A DNA stretch of 5,929 bases from an uncultured Myxococcales bacterium. Lineage in GTDB: Bacteria; Myxococcota_A; Polyangia; Polyangiales; Polyangiaceae. Numbering within the stretch: position 1 is the stretch's first letter; the number at the start of each line of letters is the position of its first letter. A program made the translations under genes and the position numbers. Positions 1 to 4,796 of the stretch are shown here, piece by piece. A model generated the notes under the pieces. It was not told where the DNA came from. It did not search any database and saw nothing but the letters and a program-made list of their open reading frames with translations. Location: the NCBI GenBank assembly GCA_937998045.1, contig CALKVG010000058.1:1-5929 (forward strand), read 5' to 3'.

Positions 1-40
1 CTGCCTGTCTCGTGGGCTCGGAGATGTGTATAAGAGACAG
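1..40. other. Sequencing adapter (Nextera/Tn5 read-2 side), not genomic
   Basis: Bases 7-40 match the 34-nt Nextera transposase read-2 adapter in the orientation that ends with the 19-bp Tn5 mosaic end (22-40). Bases 1-6 (CTGCCT) fit the last six bases of an i7 index, and the complete index is readable at the other end of the contig. This is library DNA left in the assembly. Any reading frame starting here, such as one opening with MGSEMCIRD, is an artefact. Genuine sequence begins at about 41, so the gene at 66 keeps only 25 nt of true upstream sequence and its promoter cannot be assessed. Confidence 0.97.
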
Positions 41-65
41 ATGTGGGCGTGAGAGGAGGCACACC

Positions 66-197
66 ATGAGGCGCAGAATCGCAATCGTTCTTCTCACGCT
101 CGGGGCCGTCCTCGGCTACGGCTCGGGGTTCGCCTGGATGGCGCACGGTCACTCGCATTGCCACGAGGCCTGCGCCGGGCATCATCACGGCGAATGA
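66..197 (+). CDS. Small single-pass membrane protein with His-rich tail (43 aa)
   Basis: The ATG at 66 follows a strong Shine-Dalgarno (GAGAGGAGG at 51-59, six bases from the start), which fixes this start over a longer frame running in from the adapter. The 43-residue product has a basic N-terminus (MRRR), one hydrophobic stretch at about residues 5-25 (a membrane anchor or uncleaved signal) and a C-terminal tail of about 17 residues with seven histidines and two cysteines (H27, H29, H31, C32, H33, C36, H39-H41). That density of His and Cys suits binding of a transition metal such as Zn, Ni, Cu or Co, but this is inference and no named family is recognised. The basic N-terminus predicts a tail on the outer face of the membrane. 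A Fur-family gene lies about 1.6 kb downstream, with no direct link shown. The convergent neighbour ends at 257. Confidence 0.72.
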   Translation: MRRRIAIVLLTLGAVLGYGSGFAWMAHGHSHCHEACAGHHHGE

Positions 198-222
198 CGG
201 CATGCGCGGTGCGCCCGGCGCA
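171..222. repeat. 10-bp perfect inverted repeat around the stop of the small His-rich gene
   Basis: TGCGCCGGGC at 171-180 is the exact reverse complement of GCCCGGCGCA at 213-222, with a 32-nt loop containing the TGA at 195-197. It lies where two convergent genes end and could fold in RNA from either strand. There is no T-tract. In DNA this GC-rich, about one repeat of this size is expected by chance in the window, so a terminator role is only possible. Confidence 0.3.
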
Positions 223-256
223 TCGGGACCTCGTGCCCGTGCGCCGGCGTTCCGCG

Positions 257-454
257 TCAACGCCCGCGGAGCCGCCAAAGCTGGTACACGCCCAGGGCCG
301 CGACGGCGCCTCCCGCGACCATGAGGAGCGTCGAGCTGCTCGTCCCGAGCAGCGCGAATCGCCCGCTGGCTCCCGCCACGATGGCGACGAGACCGAAGCC
401 GAGATTCCAGAGGCCGGTCTTCACGGAAAGAAGCTTACCGCACGCCGGGGGCAC
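257..454 (-). CDS. Small two-helix membrane protein, unknown function (65 aa)
   Basis: This frame reads as a coherent membrane protein rather than a shadow. There are two hydrophobic segments at about residues 13-30 (GLWNLGFGLVAIVAGAS) and 41-60 (TLLMVAGGAVAALGVYQLW), joined by a short turn and ending in the basic tail RLRGR. That predicts a helical hairpin with both ends in the cytoplasm. No family is recognised. The start is uncertain. GTG at 454 gives 65 residues, and GTG at 424 gives 55 residues beginning just before the first helix. Neither has a clear Shine-Dalgarno. The gene converges with the His-rich small gene (59 nt between stops) and diverges from the hypothetical gene starting at 610. 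The adjacent small membrane genes may be unrelated. Confidence 0.62.
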   Translation of the reverse strand: MPPACGKLLSVKTGLWNLGFGLVAIVAGASGRFALLGTSSSTLLMVAGGAVAALGVYQLWRLRGR

Positions 455-604
455 AAGGAGGCTAGAGCACCAGTTGGTGCGGCCCCTTGCGGGTAGGTAA
501 GCGTGGGCTGGGAACGGGGGGTGGACGGCCGCTGTCGCTCGGGGCGATAGTGGTGGGTTTGCTCTTCCGCCCGGCGACCAACGGTGCTCGAATCCGCGCG
601 ACTG

Positions 605-616
605 CGATCATGATCG
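605..616. promoter_or_regulatory. 12-bp perfect palindrome over a start codon, with three GATC sites
   Basis: CGATCATGATCG is a perfect palindrome centred within the ATG at 610-612. Together with the next three bases it contributes GATC at 606-609, 612-615 and 616-619. It could be a repressor or methylation site or coincidence. No matching copy was noticed elsewhere in the window. Confidence 0.25.
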
Positions 617-969
617 ATCCGCCGCGCTTACCTGACTACCGCGCCGCCTCGGGCGTGCCCGAAGAATCGGCCGAGTTCCTCGACAGCGGTCCGTCGTCCG
701 ACGTTCATCCGATCGACGCTCGTACGCGCCGCCTGGTGCTCGACACCGGGCTGCGCGGGGAGACGGCGACGGCGGCATGGCTGGCGGTGACGAGCGACGA
801 AGGGTTCTTGTTCTTCGAGGGCCCGGTGAGTGAGACCGGTTGCGTCGAGGTCTCGTTGGAGGGGGCTCCGCAGGTCGACCGCGTTCGCGTGATGCTCGAA
901 ACGCCGAGAGCGCACCGGCAAGCCGAGATCGAGCTCAACGACGGCTGGACGCTTCACACGTTCAACTGA
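610..969 (+). CDS. Hypothetical protein, probably beta-rich (119 aa)
   Basis: No family is recognised. ATG at 610 is chosen because the residues before it in the longer frame (from TTG at 487) are of low-complexity shadow type and the Shine-Dalgarno there is poor. No good ribosome site precedes 610 either, so the start is not certain. The N-terminal ~40 residues are polar and proline-rich. Residues ~42-119 alternate hydrophobic and polar in runs that predict strands (RRLVLD, AAWLAVTS, GFLFFEGPV, CVEVSLEG, RVRVMLET, AEIELNDGWTLHTF), as in a small beta-sandwich or barrel. There is one cysteine, no membrane segment and no signal peptide, so the product is probably cytoplasmic. A 12-bp palindrome is centred on the start codon. 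The gene stands alone and is convergent with the MarR gene, with 27 nt between stops. Confidence 0.65.
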   Translation: MIDPPRLPDYRAASGVPEESAEFLDSGPSSDVHPIDARTRRLVLDTGLRGETATAAWLAVTSDEGFLFFEGPVSETGCVEVSLEGAPQVDRVRVMLETPRAHRQAEIELNDGWTLHTFN

Positions 970-1000
970 TCGGGCGTCGCCGGCGGCGGCGGTCGATCAG
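966..1000. terminator. Possible shared stem-loop between convergent stop codons
   Basis: CTGATCG (966-972) and CGATCAG (994-1000) pair over 7 bp across a 21-nt GC-rich loop that contains CGCCGGCG (978-985). The left arm holds the TGA of the hypothetical gene and the right arm holds the TGA of the MarR gene. A symmetrical stem could end transcription from both sides. There is no T-run on either side, and the two TGA codons pair automatically, so only four extra base pairs are informative. Confidence 0.3.
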
Positions 1001-1560
1001 GTCGCGCCGTTACGGCGGGCTGCCCGCAGCGCGCGGCGTACCCCTGCCTTGGGCGCATCGACCTCGTCGAACAACATTCGCGCGGCGGAGTTTGCGAGAT
1101 CCATCTCGCGCACCAGCGCGATCAGTCCCGTCGTGAGGCCGGCAAGCTCGCCAGGCTCGAGCTTGCGCAGGGCCGTGACCAGACGCGCCTGCGTTGGCTC
1201 GGGGCAACGCGCGAGGAGGCGCCGGCCGGCGGCTGTGAGGCTGAGCTCGATTCTCCGCGCATCGTCGGAGGCCGCTTTGCGGGCGACGAGCTTCCGATCT
1301 GCGAGCCGCTTCACGACCACGGACACCGAGCTTTGATCAGTGAGCGTGCGATCGGCCAGATCGTTGAGCGAGGAGGCGCGCTCCTGCGCGAGTGCCTGCA
1401 GAACGAAGAGCTGCGCGCCGCTGATGCCGGCGCTGCGCTCGGCGTCGCGTGCCGTAAGGCGCAAGCCGCGTACGATGCGACGCAACGAGTCCATGACCAC
1501 GCGGATGGTGTCGGCGCGTCGGACGATTTCGTGAGTTCGCGACGAAGAGGTTCGAAGCAT
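997..1560 (-). CDS. MarR-family winged-helix transcriptional regulator (187 aa)
   Basis: A cytoplasmic dimeric DNA-binding regulator. Numbered from ATG 1560, the core is GISGAQLFVLQALAQ (46-60), the helix SLNDLADRT (64-72), the recognition helix QSSVSVVVKRLADRKLV (76-92) and a wing with the family signature S-D-D-A-R-R (98-103) followed by ELSLTAAGRRLL. A C-terminal dimerisation helix lies at about 126-158, followed by a basic tail of about 25 residues beyond the usual end. Starts: ATG 1560 has GGGG four bases upstream and is preferred. TTG 1608 would add 16 residues, and ATG 1494 would leave 165 residues, closer to typical MarR length. There is one cysteine (C119), so no paired-cysteine redox switch. 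The ligand is unknown. It is divergent from the Fur-family gene with 245 bp between starts, so autoregulation or control of that neighbour is plausible by family habit only. Confidence 0.9.
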   Translation of the reverse strand: MLRTSSSRTHEIVRRADTIRVVMDSLRRIVRGLRLTARDAERSAGISGAQLFVLQALAQERASSLNDLADRTLTDQSSVSVVVKRLADRKLVARKAASDDARRIELSLTAAGRRLLARCPEPTQARLVTALRKLEPGELAGLTTGLIALVREMDLANSAARMLFDEVDAPKAGVRRALRAARRNGAT

Positions 1561-1805
1561 GGGACCCCATCTGGCGGCTTCTCGGCCCGCCACCGCATGC
1601 TCGTCCAATCTACGAGCCGACTCGAGCGATACCTCATTCCGCGCGATGAGTCACGAGCCCAGTCGCCCCCGGGCCCGACCTTTTCCTCCCTCGCGCCCGC
1701 GCTGCTCGTTCACAGGACCTCGCCTCCGCGGCCTTCGGGGTGCGTGCGCTCGGCCCTGGGATCGGCCACAATCCCGCCTTCGGGGAAACGACGGTGGGAC
1801 GGTAC
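1561..1805. promoter_or_regulatory. Divergent intergenic region between MarR and Fur-family genes
   Basis: These 245 bp must hold the promoters of both regulators. I see no convincing -35/-10 pair and no Fur-box-like AT-rich repeat. The only dyad near the MarR side is CTCAT (1633-1637), eight bases, ATGAG (1646-1650), a weak candidate operator. The Fur-side Shine-Dalgarno is GGTGGG at 1793-1798. Confidence 0.35.
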
Positions 1806-2273
1806 ATGGATCGCGCGCCCGCAGAGCTCGAGCACTTCCGATCGATGCTCCAGGCTTACATGGACAAGAAGGGGCTTCGCTCGACCGACCAGCGACGCCT
1901 CATCGTCGAGACGTTCTTCCGATCCGACAACCATGTGAGCATCGAAGAGCTACTCGCCCGCGTGCGCACGAAGGATCCCCGGGTGGGGTACGCGACCGTG
2001 TACCGCACGCTCAAGCTCCTCACGGAGTGCGGCGTCGCCAACGAGCGTCGCTTCGGTGACGGTCTCACTCGCTACGAGCTTGCCGACGACGCGACGCATC
2101 ATGACCACCTCATCTGCCTCGAATGCGGCGACATCGCGGAATTCGAGGAGCCGCGGATCGAGGAACTCCAGGAGCGCGTGGCGATCAAATACGGCTTCCG
2201 TTTGCGGTTCCACAAGCATGAGCTGTACGGCGTTTGTCCGCGATGCCAGGCCAAATCACGTGTCGGCAATTGA
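1806..2273 (+). CDS. Fur-family metal-dependent transcriptional regulator (155 aa)
   Basis: A full-length Fur-superfamily repressor. The N-terminal winged helix covers residues ~15-90, with the family motifs GLRSTDQRRLIVETFF (23-38), H43 in DNHVSIEELL, and the recognition segment GYATVYRTLKLL (61-72). The C-terminal metal and dimer domain has E91, H98-H99-D100-H101, E112 and H136/H138 as candidate metal ligands. Two CxxC pairs (C104/C107 and C144/C147) form the structural zinc site. The sensing positions carry Glu (E91, E112), where PerR uses Asp, which favours a Fur-type iron sensor over a peroxide sensor; that is inference, and Zur is not excluded. ATG 1806 is chosen over GTG 1740 for its fit to family length and GGTGGG at 1793-1798. 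It is divergent from the MarR gene. No iron-uptake gene is visible nearby, so the regulon is unknown. Confidence 0.93.
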   Translation: MDRAPAELEHFRSMLQAYMDKKGLRSTDQRRLIVETFFRSDNHVSIEELLARVRTKDPRVGYATVYRTLKLLTECGVANERRFGDGLTRYELADDATHHDHLICLECGDIAEFEEPRIEELQERVAIKYGFRLRFHKHELYGVCPRCQAKSRVGN

Positions 2274-2320
2274 AGTCGGCGAGAAGAAACCGTCATCTAC
2301 GCCCCACGTACTAACGGGAA

Positions 2321-2337
2321 GCTGAGCCGTCCTCAGC
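2321..2337 (+). terminator. Short hairpin downstream of the Fur-family gene
   Basis: GCTGAG (2321-2326) and CTCAGC (2332-2337) form a 6-bp stem with a 5-nt loop, 47 nt after the Fur-family stop. It lacks a T-tract, so it is at best a weak intrinsic terminator. Confidence 0.3.
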
Positions 2338-2396
2338 GCGCCGTACCACTATCGTCTCTCAGGGCCACGGCTACGAATCTCGTGGCGGATTTCTTG

Positions 2397-2424
2397 TTGA
2401 AACTGCCCCGCTAGACGGGATAGA
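2397..2424 (+). promoter_or_regulatory. Candidate sigma70-type promoter for the MFS transporter
   Basis: TTGAAA (2397-2402, five of six consensus bases) is followed after 16 nt by GATAGA (2419-2424, three of six). It lies ~110 nt before the transporter start, in one of the more A/T-rich patches of the 263-nt gap that follows the Fur-family gene. The rest of the gap (2274-2536) shows only the hairpin at 2321-2337 and no small gene. Confidence 0.3.
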
Positions 2425-2536
2425 GGTTGCGGCGGCGCGCAGGTGGGCCGAGATCGGCTCGCCATCCGGTAAAGACGCGCAAGCAGCCGCCGCAGCGACA
2501 GCGCAACACCGATAGATCGACCGGGAGAGGGGTTTC

Positions 2537-4162
2537 ATGGCCATCCAATCGAGTGCCGCCGCCATTCCGCAACGGATCGAGCCCGCCACGGCGAAACGAG
2601 AGGAGCGCCGCGTCATTTTCGCGTCGTCGCTCGGCACCGTCTTCGAGTGGTACGACTTTTACCTTTATGCGGTGTTGGCGCCGTACTTCGCGAGCCTGTT
2701 CTTTCCTCCGGGGAACAACACGGCGGCCCTCATGGGGAGCTTCGGGGCATATGCCGCCGGATTTCTCGTGAGGCCCTTCGGCGCGCTGGTCTTCGGGCGC
2801 GTCGGAGATATCGTCGGCCGCAAGTACACCTTCCTCGTCACCATCACGGTGATGGGGCTCTCGACGGCGGCGGTCGGATTCATGCCGACGTACGCCAGCA
2901 TCGGGATGGCGTCTCCGATCATCCTCGTGCTCCTACGACTCGTGCAGGGGCTCGCTCTCGGCGGCGAGTACGGTGGTGCCGCCACCTACGTGGCCGAGCA
3001 CGCCCCCGACGACAAGCGAGGCTTGCACACGAGCTGGATCCAGACGACGGCGACGGTCGGTCTCTTCGTTTCGTTGCTCGTCATCGGCGCGTGCCGTGCC
3101 GAGTTGGAGGAAAGCTCCTTCAAGTCGTGGGGCTGGAGGATCCCGTTCATCCTCTCGCTCGTTCTGCTCGTGATCTCGGTCTACATCCGCCTCAAGCTGA
3201 ACGAGTCGCCCGTCTTCTTGCGAATGAAGGCGGAGGGCAAGGGCAGCAAGGCGCCCCTGGCGGAGAGCTTCGGCCAGTGGCCCAACCTCAAGATCGTCCT
3301 TATTGCCCTCTTCGGTGCGACCGCAGGCGAGGGCGTCGTCTGGTACGCAGGGCAGTTTTACGCGCTCTTCTTCCTGACCAACGCGATGAAGGTCGACTGG
3401 AAGACTGCCTACACGATCATCGCGGTCGCGATCGCGCTGGGCACGCCGCTCTTCGTCTTCTTTGGGTGGCTTTCGGATCGAATCGGCCGAAAGAACATCA
3501 TGATGATCGGCTGCGTGCTCGCCGCGATCACGTACTTCCCGTTGTACAAGGCGATGATGCACTTCGGCAATCCGGCGCTCGAGACGTTCGCCGCCAATAC
3601 GCCGATCAGCGTCACGGCGACCGATTGCCAGATGCACTTCTTCCCAAATCCGACGACGAAATTCACGCCGTGCGACAAGGTCCAGGACTTCCTCTCCAAG
3701 AAGAGCCTCTCGTTCGCGACGACAGAGGGCGCCGCGGGCTCCGAGCCGGTCACGAAGATCAAGGACACGACGATCACCGGCTGGGACGAGAAGAAGTTCA
3801 ACGACACGCTAAAGTCGCTCAACTATCCGGCCAAGGCGAATCCCGACAACGTCAACATTTTCATGCTCACGTTGCTCGTGCTGATTCAGGTGATTTACGT
3901 CACGATGGTGTACGGGCCAATCGCCGCGTTCCTCGTGGAGCTCTTCCCCACGCGGATACGCTACACGTCGATGTCGCTGCCCTATCACATAGGGAACGGC
4001 TGGTTCGGCGGGATGCTCCCGCTGACGGCGACCGTGCTCGTGGCGACGACCGGAAATATCTACGCCGGCCTGTGGTACCCGGTCATCGTCGCGGCGATCA
4101 GCTTCGTGCTCGGAATGGTGCTCATCCGCGAGACGAAGGACCACAAGATTCACGTGGTCTGA
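2537..4162 (+). CDS. MFS transporter, metabolite:H+ symporter (MHS) type, with periplasmic insert (541 aa)
   Basis: An inner-membrane proton-coupled secondary transporter of the MHS branch, which includes ProP, KgtP and ShiA. ATG 2537 follows a strong ribosome site (GGGAGAGGGG, 2523-2532). Family marks in order are the TM1 motif FEWYDFYLY (36-44), the MFS loop 2-3 motif GRVGDIVGRK (87-96), the TM4 region RLVQGLALGGEYGGAATYVAEHAP (134-157, split here as RLVQGLALGGEYGG and AATYVAEHAP), RGLHTSWIQ (161-169), and the repeated loop motif GWLSDRIGRKN (310-320). Twelve helices fit: six before residue ~220 and six from ~252 to ~531. Residues ~342-438 between helices 9 and 10 are a soluble insert predicted to be periplasmic, with C364 and C379 possibly disulfide-bonded. 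This makes the protein ~100 residues longer than ordinary members, although as I recall similar inserts occur in related transporters. The substrate (organic acid, betaine or proline type) cannot be told. The gene is monocistronic by spacing, and its 3' end overlaps the convergent cyclo-ligase by 13 bp. Confidence 0.95.
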   Translation: MAIQSSAAAIPQRIEPATAKREERRVIFASSLGTVFEWYDFYLYAVLAPYFASLFFPPGNNTAALMGSFGAYAAGFLVRPFGALVFGRVGDIVGRKYTFLVTITVMGLSTAAVGFMPTYASIGMASPIILVLLRLVQGLALGGEYGGAATYVAEHAPDDKRGLHTSWIQTTATVGLFVSLLVIGACRAELEESSFKSWGWRIPFILSLVLLVISVYIRLKLNESPVFLRMKAEGKGSKAPLAESFGQWPNLKIVLIALFGATAGEGVVWYAGQFYALFFLTNAMKVDWKTAYTIIAVAIALGTPLFVFFGWLSDRIGRKNIMMIGCVLAAITYFPLYKAMMHFGNPALETFAANTPISVTATDCQMHFFPNPTTKFTPCDKVQDFLSKKSLSFATTEGAAGSEPVTKIKDTTITGWDEKKFNDTLKSLNYPAKANPDNVNIFMLTLLVLIQVIYVTMVYGPIAAFLVELFPTRIRYTSMSLPYHIGNGWFGGMLPLTATVLVATTGNIYAGLWYPVIVAAISFVLGMVLIRETKDHKIHVV

Positions 4163-4788
4163 GCCCGCAGCTCCCGCTGGTCGGTGACCACCCAGTCGAG
4201 GCGCACGTCGCCGGCCGTGACGGGGACCTCCGCGATCAGCTGAAAATCGAACGCGACGACGAGAGACGCTGCCGGCGGGACGTACGCCGGCAGCGTCGCG
4301 TCGTAGTACCCGGCGCCGTAGCCGATGCGGTGACCGCCGGGATCGACGGCGAGCGCCGGTACGACGATCGCGTCGAGGCTGCCGGGCGTGGCTTCGGCCG
4401 CCGTCGGCGGCGGCTCGCGGAAACCGAAGCCGTGCTCGCGCATGTCGTCCAGCCGATCGACGAATCGCAGGGTCATCTCACGCGACTCGGGCTCTACCGC
4501 TGGATAAGCGACGCGCACCCCGCGTGATCGCAGCTGCTCGTCGAGCGCGCGCAGGTCCACTTCGTGCCGCTCCAAAATGGGCCAGAAGAGGGCGAGAGAG
4601 CGCGCGCGCGCGATGGGTTCGAGCGCCGCGAGCCGCGCGACGACGCGCGCGGATCGTTCGGCGCACGCGGACAGAGGGACGGCGTTTCTCAGGGCACGCA
4701 TCCGCTTGCGTAGCTCCGCTTTGACGCGGTGTCTGAGGACATCCTCGGCGGAAGATGGGATGAATCCGTGATGGCGATGGGAAGCCAT
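4150..4788 (-). CDS. ygfA: 5-formyltetrahydrofolate cyclo-ligase (MTHFS, 212 aa)
   Basis: A cytoplasmic enzyme that converts 5-formyltetrahydrofolate plus ATP to 5,10-methenyltetrahydrofolate, ADP and phosphate, returning the stable folate to the one-carbon pool. Family features: the N-terminal basic helix KAELRKRMRALR (23-34), FWPILERHEVD (68-78) matching the family's 'F/Y-x-P...E-V-D' strand, the phosphate-binding signature GHRIGYGAGYYD (152-163), and the C-terminal DVRLDWVVTD (194-203). Length is typical, with a ~18-residue N-terminal lead. The ATG at 4788 lies 8 nt after the stop of the upstream DUF4340 gene and has only a weak GGTCGGA-like ribosome site, which suggests shared transcription and perhaps coupled translation. 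The 3' end overlaps the convergent MFS gene by 13 bp. A 13-nt alternating GC run (4600-4612) encodes part of residues ~59-63. Confidence 0.95.
   Translation of the reverse strand: MASHRHHGFIPSSAEDVLRHRVKAELRKRMRALRNAVPLSACAERSARVVARLAALEPIARARSLALFWPILERHEVDLRALDEQLRSRGVRVAYPAVEPESREMTLRFVDRLDDMREHGFGFREPPPTAAEATPGSLDAIVVPALAVDPGGHRIGYGAGYYDATLPAYVPPAASLVVAFDFQLIAEVPVTAGDVRLDWVVTDQRELRAQTT
4600..4612. repeat. Alternating GC dinucleotide tract inside the cyclo-ligase gene
   Basis: Thirteen bases of strict G/C alternation, flanked by GAGAGA at 4594-4599. Such tracts can slip or adopt left-handed DNA. Here it encodes the Ala-Arg repeat IARAR and is probably a codon-use by-product. Confidence 0.5.
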
Positions 4789-4796
4789 TCCGACCG

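Noticed and set aside
12..197. A 61-residue protein starting MGSEMCIRDR
   Set aside because: The first residues are adapter translation. The true start is ATG 66 with its own Shine-Dalgarno.
467..480. A palindromic operator (GCACCA-GT-TGGTGC)
   Set aside because: Only six-base arms around an asymmetric centre; common by chance at this base composition and no second copy was seen.
475..492. A sigma54-like promoter (TGGTGC then CTTGC)
   Set aside because: The GG and GC elements are 11 bp apart instead of the required 10, and no enhancer-binding regulator is nearby.
455..500. A gene behind the near-perfect Shine-Dalgarno AAGGAGG at 455-461 on the + strand
   Set aside because: Start codons at a suitable distance (TTG 474, GTG 477) meet a stop at 498-500, and the frame starting at TTG 487 is 25 nt away.
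2933..3637. A 234-codon antisense frame inside the MFS gene
   Set aside because: Charged low-complexity shadow with no ribosome site and no recognisable domain.
2647..4527. A 626-codon frame on the + strand overlapping the MFS and cyclo-ligase genes
   Set aside because: Its Arg/His/Asp-rich composition and lack of domains are typical of a +1-frame shadow in GC-rich DNA; the MFS frame matches a family throughout.
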